Assembly (NCBI RefSeq): GCF_015767245.1
Contig: NZ_JADOTV010000011.1
Location: 62,001 to 126,000 of the forward strand
Reading direction: 5' to 3'
Source: Aureivirga sp. CE67
GTDB lineage: Bacteria > Bacteroidota > Bacteroidia > Flavobacteriales > Flavobacteriaceae
Length of the DNA: 64,000 nucleotides
Part shown: positions 1-8,156 of the stretch, in pieces
Layout of the letters: each line of letters opens with the position of its first letter
Numbering within the stretch: position 1 is the first letter of the stretch
The notes under the pieces: model-generated
What the model was told of the DNA's origin: nothing
Seen by the model: the letters and a program-made list of their open reading frames with translations, nothing else
Database searches by the model: none
Position numbers and translations under genes: made by a program

Positions 1-359
1 TTTCTTATTAAATTTTCAAGGATTAATTTTTCTTTTTTAGTTTTGATTTCAAGCTTTTCAGAAAAACTTCCTCTTTTAGGTATAATCTTATGTTTAAGAG
101 CTTTTTCTTCTAGTTCTTTAATGTTGTCAATATTTGAAAATGCCCAAATTTTCCATTTTGTAATGATGAAATAATAATACAATAACGAATTAAATATGGT
201 TAAAAATCCTCCTATAATGTAAGTCCATTCTGGTAAATTATTTGTATTTATAAAGATTGAAACTAAAATAAATGTTATAATTCCAATTATTGATGATGTA
301 ACATTAACTTGATAAAACCCTTTTTTTATAGCTTGGTCAATAGTAATTTTATTTTTCAT
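1..359 (-). CDS. Partial membrane protein, 3' end beyond the left edge
   Basis: An open frame starts at the ATG at 359 and runs to the window edge with no stop, giving about 119 visible residues. It begins MKNKITIDQAIKKGFYQ. Two hydrophobic segments, at about residues 16-37 and 44-70, are followed by a Lys/Glu-rich cytoplasmic-looking tail. The start lies one base downstream of the stop of the pentapeptide gene on the same strand, so the two are very probably co-transcribed with the acetyltransferase upstream. I do not recognise the family. Function unknown; reality as a gene is likely because of the tight spacing and the sustained open frame. Confidence 0.6.
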   Translation of the reverse strand, partial: MKNKITIDQAIKKGFYQVNVTSSIIGIITFILVSIFINTNNLPEWTYIIGGFLTIFNSLLYYYFIITKWKIWAFSNIDNIKELEEKALKHKIIPKRGSFSEKLEIKTKKEKLILENLIR

Positions 360-360
360 T

Positions 361-708
361 TTATTTATTGATAAAATCTTCAACTTTTATAGTTAATTCA
401 ATTCCATAGTAATTACAATTTTCAAACATAGCATTTTTTAGTTGACAATCTTTAAATTCAATACTTTCAATGGAACAATTTTGAAACTTTACATTTTCTA
501 GATTACTATTTTCAAAATCACAACATTTTAAATTACATCCTTTAAAAATAGAATTGTTAAAATTGCAATTTTGAAAAACAGTGGAGTGAAACCATGAATT
601 CTCAATTCGTATATTTTCAAAAATTAAATTATTGATTTCACTTTCTTCCATATCTAGATCACAGAATAAATGTTGACCTGAATTGTATTTATTTTCAAGA
701 AATTTCAT
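361..708 (-). CDS. Small pentapeptide-repeat-like protein
   Basis: 115 residues made largely of imperfect five-residue units with F or L at the centre and N, C or S before it, such as FQNCN, FNNSI, FKGCN, LKCCD, FENSN and LENVK, from about residue 28 to 98. This periodicity is that of pentapeptide repeats, which fold as a right-handed quadrilateral beta helix. Some members mimic DNA and protect gyrase or replication enzymes; most have no known role. The protein is Cys-rich for its size and has no signal peptide. It lies 7 bases below the acetyltransferase gene and 1 base above the next gene, so it sits inside a small leftward operon. The family call is fairly secure, the role is not. Confidence 0.75.
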   Translation of the reverse strand: MKFLENKYNSGQHLFCDLDMEESEINNLIFENIRIENSWFHSTVFQNCNFNNSIFKGCNLKCCDFENSNLENVKFQNCSIESIEFKDCQLKNAMFENCNYYGIELTIKVEDFINK

Positions 709-715
709 TTTAAAT

Positions 716-1261
716 TTATTTCCTGTTTATTTCATAACAAACACAATTTTCAATTTTTGGAAAATCTTTCAATTTAGAATGTTTGAATTCTAAAATTTTT
801 TGCATGCCAATTTTTTCCATAACAGCAATTGAAGGTTTGTTTATCATTGGAGCAGTAGAAATGATTTTCTCTAATTCTAAAACATCAAAAGCATACTCCA
901 AACAGCGTTTTGCACCTTCTGTAGCATAACCTTTATTCCAATATTTTTTATCTAAACGCCAACCAATATCCGTGCAAGGAGTAAATTCAGCTTCATAATC
1001 TTGATAACATAAGCCAATAAATCCAATAAAATTCCCAGTTTCTAATTCATCCACAGCGAAATAGCAATAATTTCTCTCCTTATACATTTTCTGCATTCTC
1101 TGGATAAAATTTTGTGTTTGTTCAAAAGTTACTGTTGCAGGAAAAAATCGCATTACTTCGGAATCAGAATTAATTTCAACCATTTTTTTAATATCTGAAT
1201 CTATCCAATTTCTAAAACCTAATCTTTTAGAATGAAAATCGTATTTAGAGTTGTAATTCAT
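716..1261 (-). CDS. GNAT family N-acetyltransferase (RimJ/RimL type)
   Basis: 181 residues with the layout of the GNAT fold that transfers an acetyl group from acetyl-CoA to an amine. The N-terminal strand LGFRNWIDSD opens the domain. The segment GWRLDKKYWNKGYATEGAKR at about 103-122 matches the acetyl-CoA-binding motif A of the RimJ/RimL-like group (pattern Gx(W/Y)xxxxGxAxEA). NKPSIAVMEKIGM near 146-158 is the usual C-terminal motif B. The substrate cannot be read from sequence: it could be a protein N-terminus, an antibiotic or a small amine. It is the first gene of a leftward operon with the pentapeptide and membrane protein genes. A TATATTTG element lies 22 bases upstream of the ATG. Confidence 0.85.
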   Translation of the reverse strand: MNYNSKYDFHSKRLGFRNWIDSDIKKMVEINSDSEVMRFFPATVTFEQTQNFIQRMQKMYKERNYCYFAVDELETGNFIGFIGLCYQDYEAEFTPCTDIGWRLDKKYWNKGYATEGAKRCLEYAFDVLELEKIISTAPMINKPSIAVMEKIGMQKILEFKHSKLKDFPKIENCVCYEINRK

Positions 1262-1282
1262 TATTTATTATAATTTTGTTAG

Positions 1283-1290
1283 CAAATATA
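1283..1290 (-). promoter_or_regulatory. -7 element TATATTTG for the acetyltransferase operon
   Basis: On the minus strand this reads TATATTTG, an exact match to the Bacteroidota sigma factor -7 consensus TAnnTTTG, 22 bases before the start codon at 1261. No TTG is seen at the matching -33 distance, so the call rests on one element and position. Confidence 0.45.
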
Positions 1291-1373
1291 ATTATATAAG
1301 AAAAAGTAGTGTTAAATATAAATTATTTGATATCAAATATATTTTAATACAAATAAAAGAAAAAGATTGAAAA

Positions 1374-1808
1374 ATGGAAGAAATTAAGTTTTATGCTGAA
1401 AATCAGCAATGGGGAGAATTTTCAAATTTCTCTTTATATCCAATAAAATGGAAAGGAAAAGTTTGGAAGACTTCAGAGCATTATTTTCAAGCTCAAAAAT
1501 TTGAGGATAAAAAATATCAAGAAAAGATTAGAAATGCTATTTCACCAATGAAAGCTGCGGAATTAGGAAGAACACGAAAAGTGAAAATTCGAAGAAATTG
1601 GGATAAAATCAAAGATAATGTGATGTATGAAATAGTTTTTGCAAAGTTTTCTCAACATGAGGACTTGAAAGAAATTTTACTTTCTACAGGAGATTCTAAA
1701 ATTATTGAACATACAGAAAATGACTCTTATTGGGGAGATGGAGGAGATGGTTCTGGAAAAAATAAACTAGGAAAGATTTTAATGAAAATTCGTGAAAATT
1801 TGAAGTAA
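1374..1808 (+). CDS. NADAR domain protein (YbiA/RibX-like N-glycosidase fold)
   Basis: 144 residues covering one NADAR domain. Diagnostic segments are FSNFSLYPI at 17-25, the SEHYFQAQKF segment at 34-43, and the C-terminal YWGDGGDGSGKNKLGKILM with the conserved WGDG and GKNxLGxxLM pattern. Characterised NADAR members either cleave the glycosidic bond of riboflavin intermediates (YbiA) or remove ADP-ribose from guanine bases in nucleic acid; which applies here cannot be told from sequence. The length is that of a stand-alone single-domain protein. It stands alone, divergent from the acetyltransferase operon and convergent with the YihY-like gene. There is no DarT-like or kinase partner beside it. 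Confidence 0.85.
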   Translation: MEEIKFYAENQQWGEFSNFSLYPIKWKGKVWKTSEHYFQAQKFEDKKYQEKIRNAISPMKAAELGRTRKVKIRRNWDKIKDNVMYEIVFAKFSQHEDLKEILLSTGDSKIIEHTENDSYWGDGGDGSGKNKLGKILMKIRENLK

Positions 1809-1815
1809 AAAAATA

Positions 1816-1845
1816 AACCAGTATTTAAATATAAAAATACTGGTT
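1816..1845 (-). terminator. Rho-independent terminator after the YihY-like gene
   Basis: An 11-bp perfect stem, AACCAGTATTT with AAATACTGGTT, around an 8-base loop. On the minus strand it is followed by a T-rich run. It lies between two convergent genes and could work in both directions, though the T run favours the leftward one. Confidence 0.75.
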
Positions 1846-1856
1846 CAAAATATCAT

Positions 1857-2732
1857 CTATTCTTCAATATGAGTTATTTCGATTTTTTCAATTTTTACAG
1901 CATTCTTATTAGGTTTAATAACATAACCAAGTTTTATAGAAAGTATTTCAATAAATGAAGCGCCAAGGAAAATAATTTGTGAAATATAGTAAACCCAAAC
2001 CATAATCAGAGCTAAAACACTCGCAGTTCCAAATGCTGAGGTTACATTACTGTGCCCTAAATAAAATCCAATACCAATTTTACCAACCATAAAAAATACT
2101 GCTGTGAAAATTCCACCGTAAATAGCAATTTTCCATTTTATTATTGCATCACCAAGGAATTTGAACATAATAGCAAAAACTAAAACCAGTACTATTGGAG
2201 AAATTAATTGTTCAATAATTAGAATTTTTCTCAAATATTTTGGAAGATGTTCTATAAAACTAGTCAGAATACCTCCCAGAGCTGTACTTACCAAAATGAT
2301 AAAAAACAAGCTGATTAGAACTATAATAGAACCAAAATGAAGTAGAATATAATTTAGAATACTATTTTTTGGCTTCGATTTGATGCTCCAAATACTATTA
2401 AAAGAATTATGAATTTGAGAAAACAAACCTGAAGCACTCAGAGCAAGTGTTACAAATCCGATAATTGCATTTAGAATGTTATTATGAGAAGTTTGTTGAT
2501 TTTTAATGAAATCTTGAATTTGTAAAGAAGCTTTTTCACCTAAAGTATTTTGAAGTTGTTCAAATATTTCTCCGTTTACAGCTTTTTCTCCAAAGAATAT
2601 TCCTAGTACAGATGAAATAATCATTATCATCGGAATTAAAGAAAAAACAGAATAATAAGCTAGAGAAGCTCCTTTTTGAAACGTATCATTGTTTAAAAAA
2701 TGCTGAAAAACATCTTTTATTAATTTTTTCAT
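1857..2732 (-). CDS. YihY/BrkB family inner membrane protein
   Basis: 291 residues with six hydrophobic segments. The N-terminal signature FQKGASLAYYSVFSLIPM at about 18-35 is typical of the YihY/virulence factor BrkB family, once misnamed ribonuclease BN. The C-terminal FGTASVLALIMVWVYYISQIIFLGA also matches the family. These proteins are integral inner membrane proteins whose transport role is not established. Length fits the family. The gene is monocistronic: it ends at a hairpin terminator and lies about 140 bases downstream of the metallo-hydrolase start in the other direction of the same strand, with a separate terminator between. Confidence 0.85.
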   Translation of the reverse strand: MKKLIKDVFQHFLNNDTFQKGASLAYYSVFSLIPMIMIISSVLGIFFGEKAVNGEIFEQLQNTLGEKASLQIQDFIKNQQTSHNNILNAIIGFVTLALSASGLFSQIHNSFNSIWSIKSKPKNSILNYILLHFGSIIVLISLFFIILVSTALGGILTSFIEHLPKYLRKILIIEQLISPIVLVLVFAIMFKFLGDAIIKWKIAIYGGIFTAVFFMVGKIGIGFYLGHSNVTSAFGTASVLALIMVWVYYISQIIFLGASFIEILSIKLGYVIKPNKNAVKIEKIEITHIEE

Positions 2733-2821
2733 TTGCTAAATATTTTGGTCGAGCAAAATACGAAAAATAAGCGTTTTTCTTTAATTAACAGAAATATTAA
2801 ATTTAATCACATTTTTTATAT

Positions 2822-2853
2822 AAAAAAACCTCCAAATTATTATTGAAGGTTTT
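2822..2853 (-). terminator. Rho-independent terminator after the metallo-hydrolase gene
   Basis: The stem AAAACCTCCAA with TTGAAGGTTTT has one mismatch and is followed on the minus strand by a run of T. It lies about 20 bases past the stop of the metallo-hydrolase gene. Confidence 0.65.
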
Positions 2854-2875
2854 GATTTATATATTTTTAAAAAGA

Positions 2876-3631
2876 TTAGAAATTAATGACTTCTCCATCT
2901 TCTGGAATTATAATTTCTACATTTTCTTCTTTTGCTTTATTTCTCATCATATCTCTTGTAGTCATACAATGATCTAAGGATTCCATATGAACAGTAATAA
3001 TTTTTGCATTTGGTGCTTTTTTTGCAACTTTTACTGTCGCCTCTTCATCCATTAAAATTTTATATTCACCCATGAAAACTGCTCCACCAGAATTTGTGAC
3101 TATAATATCAGGATTAAATTTTTCAACAGTTCCTTCAACCACATCATCCCATAAACAATCACCAATAATATAAATAGTCGGTTCATCTTTAGCTTGTAAA
3201 ACAAAACCTGAAACCACACCTAATTTATCCAATAGTGCTTCTGGCCCGTGTACACCATTAGTTCTACTTATTGTGATTCCATCAAAATCCATAACACTAT
3301 CTATTTCATGAACATTTTTAAAACCAGCATCTTTTACCATTTTTTCATCACTTGGTTGCGTAAAAAAAGAAAGAGTTTTATTTAAAACTTCCATTGCTTT
3401 TGGATCAAAATGATCTGGATGCGGATGTGTCAAGAAAATAGCATCAATACCTTCAGTAATTTCTTCAATTGGCATTGGTAAATCAACGGTTGGATTTAGA
3501 TTTTCATCTGGTTTTACAAAAGACATAAAACTATTTACAGATGAAAACATCGGATCAATTAACAATGTTTTCCCTGCATAATTGATCTTTAAAGTCGCAT
3601 TTCTAATTAACTGTATACTAGTGTTTTTCAT
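2876..3631 (-). CDS. Metallo-beta-lactamase fold hydrolase
   Basis: 251 residues of the metallo-beta-lactamase superfamily. The zinc-binding HxHxDH motif is intact as HPHPDH at 69-74. The core continues with IYIIGDCLWDD near 153-163, where the Asp of GD is a likely metal ligand, and a C-terminal His in TVHMESLDH. The short form and the opening IRNATLKINYAGKTLLIDP resemble the UPF0173/UlaG-like branch, which acts on phosphate or lactone substrates in the cytoplasm. No signal peptide is present. The substrate is unknown. It is flanked by its own terminator and stands alone. Confidence 0.82.
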   Translation of the reverse strand: MKNTSIQLIRNATLKINYAGKTLLIDPMFSSVNSFMSFVKPDENLNPTVDLPMPIEEITEGIDAIFLTHPHPDHFDPKAMEVLNKTLSFFTQPSDEKMVKDAGFKNVHEIDSVMDFDGITISRTNGVHGPEALLDKLGVVSGFVLQAKDEPTIYIIGDCLWDDVVEGTVEKFNPDIIVTNSGGAVFMGEYKILMDEEATVKVAKKAPNAKIITVHMESLDHCMTTRDMMRNKAKEENVEIIIPEDGEVINF

Positions 3632-3764
3632 GATTAATTGTTTTCTTTAAATTAAGATTTAATATTTAAATATCTATAATGCAAAGTTTTAAAAAAGTCC
3701 TAATTTGATGCTTACCAATTAATTTCTTAAAAATACCAATTTGATAATTATACTAGAATAAACC

Positions 3765-3944
3765 TTAATTAACCTCATCAATTTCAAAAGAAATAATAGA
3801 AATATTGTCCGTAATAATATGAAATAAAATAGGGTTACAACAATTCTCGCAATCTTCAATATAAGATTGATCTTTAATAGAAAGGTCTACAAGAATGGAA
3901 ACATTTTCCCAGCAATATGGGCATTGAAAAAAATATTCTACCAT
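3765..3944 (-). CDS. Small CPxC-motif cysteine-rich protein (59 aa)
   Basis: A short frame with ATG at 3944 and TAA at 3765-3767. It encodes MVEYFFQCPYCWENVSI followed by an acidic middle and a second Cys cluster, DCENCCNPI. The CPYCW motif near residue 8 and the paired Cys near 32-36 match the CPXCG-motif cysteine-rich proteins found widely as 55-65 residue proteins in gamma-proteobacteria and Bacteroidota. They probably bind zinc; no role is known. The length and motif spacing fit the family well. It sits alone in an otherwise empty 440-base gap between the metallo-hydrolase and the EamA transporter. Confidence 0.8.
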   Translation of the reverse strand: MVEYFFQCPYCWENVSILVDLSIKDQSYIEDCENCCNPILFHIITDNISIISFEIDEVN

Positions 3945-4069
3945 GAGATGAAATTTTAATTTGGTTTAAAAATAAAGCTATATCAATAATATTTTAAATT
4001 ATAAAATTAAAGTTAAAAGTTTTATTATCAATTTATTAAGTTTTATTTTAGAATAGTAAATTTCTGAGG

Positions 4070-4969
4070 ATGAAGGCATATTTAATTTTGTTTTTTGTGG
4101 TGATGTTGTGGGGTTTAAATTTTCATTTTGGGAAAATTATGCTTCAAGACGTAAATTTTATTGAAGCCGGATTTTGGAGATATATTTTTGGAGTTCTAGC
4201 CTTACTATTTTTTACTATTAAAAAACTTCCCACTTTATATACTATCAAAAAGAAATTTTGGGTCATTTTAGGTATTGGTGCTTTTGGTATTTTTGGTTAT
4301 AATCTTTTTTTCTTTTTAAGTTTAATAAAAGGGTCAGCGATGAATGCTGCTTTAATTATCAGTTTGAATCCTGCAGTAACACTTATTCTTTCAACCATTT
4401 TTCTTAAAACAAAACTTCGATTTAATCATATAATTGGTGTTATCATTGCCTTTTCTGGAGCTTTTTATCTAATCTTAAAAGGAGATATAAATAATCTTAG
4501 CAATATTCATTTTACAATTAGCGACATTTATATTTCAATAGCTTGTGTCATTTTTGCTAGTTATCATGTTTCTGTTAAAAAATACGCAGTTGATATTCCA
4601 AATAAGCATTTTACACTTCTGACAAATTTCGTTTGTTTATTGGTGCTTATTGTAGTTTTACCATTTTATGGTGAAAATTTTACGTTCCCCTATAAATTTT
4701 CTTTTTGGTATTCAGCGGTAGGAATAGGAGTAGTGGGAACTGCAATTACTTATTATTTATGGAATTATGGAATCGAATTGGCCGGAGCAGATAAAGCTGG
4801 TATTTTCTTGAATTTCATACCTCTTTCAACAGCTTTTTTCGGAATATTTTTTCATGAAAAATTATATGAATATCATTTAGTCAGTGGGTTAATTATTCTT
4901 GGAGGTTTATTAATTATGAATATTAAGCTCAGAAAAAGAAAAAACTTAAGACAAAAAATAAAAGTTTAA
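4070..4969 (+). CDS. EamA/DMT family permease
   Basis: 299 residues with ten hydrophobic segments arranged as two EamA repeats, the layout of the drug/metabolite transporter superfamily. The first repeat opens with LILFFVVMLWGLNFHFGKIML and contains a typical RYIFGVLALL. The second begins near IHFTISDIYISIACVIFA and ends with NFIPLSTAFFGIFFHEKL followed by a last helix and a basic tail. Such proteins export amino acids or small metabolites by proton antiport; the substrate is unknown. It lies 30 bases upstream of the asparagine synthase gene on the same strand, so the two may be co-transcribed, but a substrate link is only inference. Confidence 0.85.
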   Translation: MKAYLILFFVVMLWGLNFHFGKIMLQDVNFIEAGFWRYIFGVLALLFFTIKKLPTLYTIKKKFWVILGIGAFGIFGYNLFFFLSLIKGSAMNAALIISLNPAVTLILSTIFLKTKLRFNHIIGVIIAFSGAFYLILKGDINNLSNIHFTISDIYISIACVIFASYHVSVKKYAVDIPNKHFTLLTNFVCLLVLIVVLPFYGENFTFPYKFSFWYSAVGIGVVGTAITYYLWNYGIELAGADKAGIFLNFIPLSTAFFGIFFHEKLYEYHLVSGLIILGGLLIMNIKLRKRKNLRQKIKV

Positions 4970-4999
4970 ACTCAAATTTCTTCTAAATAAATTAAGCTT

Positions 5000-6952
5000 A
5001 TGTGTGGAATTACAGGATTTTGGAAATCAAAAGTGTTTGAAGGAAATGAAAGGAATACGATTCAGAAAATGACAGAAACTTTACATCATCGAGGACCAGA
5101 TGGAAATGGTTTTTTTGTAGATGATCAGAGTAAAATAGCAATGGGACATGCTAGACTTTCAATTATTGATTTGCATTCTGGAGAACAACCAATTTATAGC
5201 AATGATAAAAATTTGATTCTTACAGTTAATGGAGAATTTTATGATTATAAAAGAATTCGTGTGAATTTAAAATTAGAAGGTTTTGATTTTACAACGAAAA
5301 GTGATAGTGAAATTGCTTTGCCACTTTATAGAAAAAATGGTTTAGATTTTTTAAAAGATTTAAGAGGAGAATTTGCTTTTGCTTTATTTGATAAAAAAGA
5401 AGAAAAATTAATTTTGGTTCGAGATCGTTTTGGTGTAAAACCTTTGTTTTACCATATTAACGAAAAAGGAATTTATTGGGCTTCAGAAATGAAAACGCTT
5501 TTTGAAAACCCCGATATTTCTGCGGAATTTGATGATGAAGCTGTTCTACATCAATTAATGCAAACCATGGTACCAGGAACAACTCCTTATAAAAATATTC
5601 AAGCTCTAGAACCTGGACATATGTTAATAATTCAGAAGAAAAATGATTCTTTTGAAATTAAAAACAAAAAGTATTGGGATTTAGATTTTCCAAGAGAAAA
5701 AGACAGAGATTTAAGTAAAAGTGAACAATATCACATCAAAAGAGTTCAGGAAGAATTGGTAGAAGCTGTTTCACTTCGTTTGGAAGCAGATGTTCCTGTG
5801 GGTTGTTATCTTTCAGGAGGAATTGATAGTTGTGCTATGCTTGGATTGTCGTCTTATATTCAACAATCGCCAATAAAAGCTTTTACGATTAGTTTTGATA
5901 ATCAAAATTACGATGAGACAAAAATTGCTGATGAAATGTCGAAATCTGTAAATGCAGATCAAGAACATATTATTTTAAAAGCCGAAGATTTATACGAAGA
6001 TAATTATATAAAAACTCTCTGGTATTCCGAACGAACTTTTTATAACACATTGGGAGTTGCAAAATGGCATATGAGTAAACGTGTGAAAGAATGTGGTTAT
6101 AGAGCTGTGATTACAGGAGAAGGTTCTGATGAATTGTTTGGAGGTTATGCACAATTTAAGCGAGATATGTTTTTACATTCAAATGATGCTCATAAGAAAG
6201 AATTTATGCAAAAAATGGATAGTTCCAATAAAATTTTTAAAGGAGCAATTCTTTCTGATGAAGATGTTCATCATCCGTATATGGATTCTGTTTTAGGATT
6301 TACTCCTTCATGGATTCAGCCTTGGGTGCAAACATTGCATTTGGTTGAGCCTTTATTGAGTCAAGATTATTTATATAGAATTAAGGATTATGATCCGATA
6401 ATTGGAATAACAGATAAAATTGATACTTCTGAAACAAAAGGAAGACATGTTTTAGATATTGCACAGTATACTTGGAGTAAAACGATGTTGGAATGTCAGA
6501 TTTTAAATTGGGGAGGAGATAGAGTAGATATGGCAAATTCTATGGAATCTCGTCCAGCATTTTTAGATCATCATTTGGCTGAAATGGCAAAAGAAATTCC
6601 ACCAGAAATGAGGATTAAAGGAAATATAGAAAAATGGGTGTTAAGAGAAGCTGTTAAAAATGTAATTCCAGAAGTTTTATACAAAAGAGAAAAGTTTGCT
6701 TTTATGGCACCACCAGCACATACAGATTTAAAAAAGAAAGCAGAATTATTTCAGCTAATTAATGAGTTTTTAGATGAAAAAACAATCAAAGAAGTAGGTG
6801 TTTTTGATGTGAAAAAACTTCAGAATTTTATTCTTCAATATAAAAATGATCATGATCCCGTTTCTTTAGTTCGAAAAGATGCTTTAATCAATCATATTTT
6901 AGGATTACATATTTTATATAGAATGTTTGTGAAAAAAGAGGTTTTGTTTTAA
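5000..6952 (+). CDS. asnB: Asparagine synthase (glutamine-hydrolysing)
   Basis: 650 residues with both domains of class B asparagine synthetase, which makes asparagine from aspartate, ATP and glutamine in the cytoplasm. The start gives MCGITGFW, placing Cys2 as the glutaminase nucleophile after Met removal. HRGPDGNG at about 30-37 and VNGEFYD near 76-82 line the glutaminase pocket. The synthetase ATP pyrophosphatase loop is SGGIDS at 272-277, and GEGSDELFGGY near 374-384 is the second conserved motif. Length is that of the longer AsnB group. Related enzymes also amidate other carboxylates, so function in free asparagine synthesis is likely but not proven. It ends at a bidirectional terminator shared with prfB. 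Confidence 0.9.
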   Translation: MCGITGFWKSKVFEGNERNTIQKMTETLHHRGPDGNGFFVDDQSKIAMGHARLSIIDLHSGEQPIYSNDKNLILTVNGEFYDYKRIRVNLKLEGFDFTTKSDSEIALPLYRKNGLDFLKDLRGEFAFALFDKKEEKLILVRDRFGVKPLFYHINEKGIYWASEMKTLFENPDISAEFDDEAVLHQLMQTMVPGTTPYKNIQALEPGHMLIIQKKNDSFEIKNKKYWDLDFPREKDRDLSKSEQYHIKRVQEELVEAVSLRLEADVPVGCYLSGGIDSCAMLGLSSYIQQSPIKAFTISFDNQNYDETKIADEMSKSVNADQEHIILKAEDLYEDNYIKTLWYSERTFYNTLGVAKWHMSKRVKECGYRAVITGEGSDELFGGYAQFKRDMFLHSNDAHKKEFMQKMDSSNKIFKGAILSDEDVHHPYMDSVLGFTPSWIQPWVQTLHLVEPLLSQDYLYRIKDYDPIIGITDKIDTSETKGRHVLDIAQYTWSKTMLECQILNWGGDRVDMANSMESRPAFLDHHLAEMAKEIPPEMRIKGNIEKWVLREAVKNVIPEVLYKREKFAFMAPPAHTDLKKKAELFQLINEFLDEKTIKEVGVFDVKKLQNFILQYKNDHDPVSLVRKDALINHILGLHILYRMFVKKEVLF

Positions 6953-6956
6953 AATA

Positions 6957-6988
6957 AAAAACTGTTTCAAATGAATGAAACAGTTTTT
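6957..6988. terminator. Bidirectional terminator between asnB and prfB
   Basis: A 13-bp perfect stem, AAAAACTGTTTCA with TGAAACAGTTTTT, around a six-base loop, with A/T runs on both sides. It lies between two convergent genes. Confidence 0.85.
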
Positions 6989-6998
6989 TAAATATAAA

Positions 6999-8105
6999 TT
7001 ATAATTCGTTAGAATCTTCTTTTTGTCCGTTTTGCATCAAGAAAGATTTTAAGAATCCGTCAATGTCTCCATTCATTACAGCATCTACATTTCCAGTTTC
7101 GTGTCCAGTACGAACATCTTTCACCAATTTATAAGGATGCATAACATAGTTTCGAATTTGAGAACCGAAATCAATTTTCATTTTTCCAGCTTCGATTTCA
7201 CTACGCATTTCTCTCTGTTTTTGTAACTCAATCTCATAAAGTTGAGATTTCAGAAGTTTCATCGCTTTTTCACGATTTTCAAGCTGCGAACGAGTTTCAG
7301 AGTTATGAATAATGATTCCAGTAGGGTGGTGGGTAAGAATTGCTTTTGTTTCAATTTTATTTACACCTTGCCCTCCAGCACCTCCTGAACGAGCAAATTG
7401 CCAAGAAATATCTGCTGGATTAATATCAATTTCAATACTTTCATCTGCTAAAGGATAAACATAAACAGAAGCAAAAGAAGTATGTCTTTTCGCATTGGAA
7501 TCAAAAGGAGAAATACGAACTAAACGATGCACACCGTTTTCACCTTTTAAATAACCAAAAGCAAATTCACCATCAAATTCAAGAGTTACTGTTTTTACTC
7601 CAGCAGTATCTCCTTCTTGGTAGTTTAGCTCTTTTACTTTAAATCCATTTTTCTCTCCCCACATAATGTACATACGCATTAACATCGAAGCCCAGTCGCA
7701 ACTTTCAGTTCCACCAGCCCCAGCAGTAATTTGTAGTACAGCACTTAAACTATCACCTTCCTCAGAAAGCATATTTCTAAACTCTAAATCTTCTAGCGAT
7801 TTTAAAGTATCATCATATTGTGTTTGAATTTCTTCTTCTTCTACATCACCCTCTTTATAAAAGTCATATAAAACAGCTAAATCTTCCAAAGAGGATTTAA
7901 CAGCTTCATAGTCAGTAACCCATTTTTTCTTAGAACGAAGCTCTTTCATAAAAGCTTCTGCCTCCTTCGGATTGTTCCAAAATTCAGGGTTTGCAGTTCT
8001 TTCTTCATCATTCGATATTTCGATTAATTTTTTGTCAATTTCAAGGTAAGTTTTTAACTTGCCAACTCGTTCTTGTATTTTCTGTATGTTTTCGTTTGTA
8101 ATCAT
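6999..8105 (-). CDS. prfB: Peptide chain release factor 2
   Basis: 368 residues. RF2 recognises UGA and UAA stop codons and triggers hydrolysis of peptidyl-tRNA on the ribosome. The codon-recognition tripeptide SPF is at 199-201 within RISPFDSNAK, which separates RF2 from RF1 (PxT). The catalytic GGQ is at 244-246 in SGGAGGQGVNK, and ITAGAGGTESCDWA near 126-139 is the family core. Many prfB genes carry an autoregulatory +1 frameshift at CUUUGAC after about codon 25. Here the equivalent site reads CTT GAA in frame, so the protein is made without frameshifting. The ATG at 8105 has a good promoter 19 bases upstream. Confidence 0.96.
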   Translation of the reverse strand: MITNENIQKIQERVGKLKTYLEIDKKLIEISNDEERTANPEFWNNPKEAEAFMKELRSKKKWVTDYEAVKSSLEDLAVLYDFYKEGDVEEEEIQTQYDDTLKSLEDLEFRNMLSEEGDSLSAVLQITAGAGGTESCDWASMLMRMYIMWGEKNGFKVKELNYQEGDTAGVKTVTLEFDGEFAFGYLKGENGVHRLVRISPFDSNAKRHTSFASVYVYPLADESIEIDINPADISWQFARSGGAGGQGVNKIETKAILTHHPTGIIIHNSETRSQLENREKAMKLLKSQLYEIELQKQREMRSEIEAGKMKIDFGSQIRNYVMHPYKLVKDVRTGHETGNVDAVMNGDIDGFLKSFLMQNGQKEDSNEL

Positions 8106-8123
8106 AAGAATTGTATAGAACTA

Positions 8124-8156
8124 CAAAAATAACTTTTCATAACGATATTATGCAAA
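8124..8156 (-). promoter_or_regulatory. prfB promoter
   Basis: On the minus strand the region reads TTTG (8156-8153), a 21-base spacer, then TATTTTTG (8131-8124). Both match the Bacteroidota consensus TTTG-N19-21-TAnnTTTG. The -33 box overlaps the first codons of the divergent threonine aldolase gene. Confidence 0.65.

Noticed and set aside
8111-8149. Upstream start for threonine aldolase
   Set aside because: Adds 13 residues unlike the family and nearly touches the divergent prfB start; the ATG at 8150 matches the usual N-terminus.
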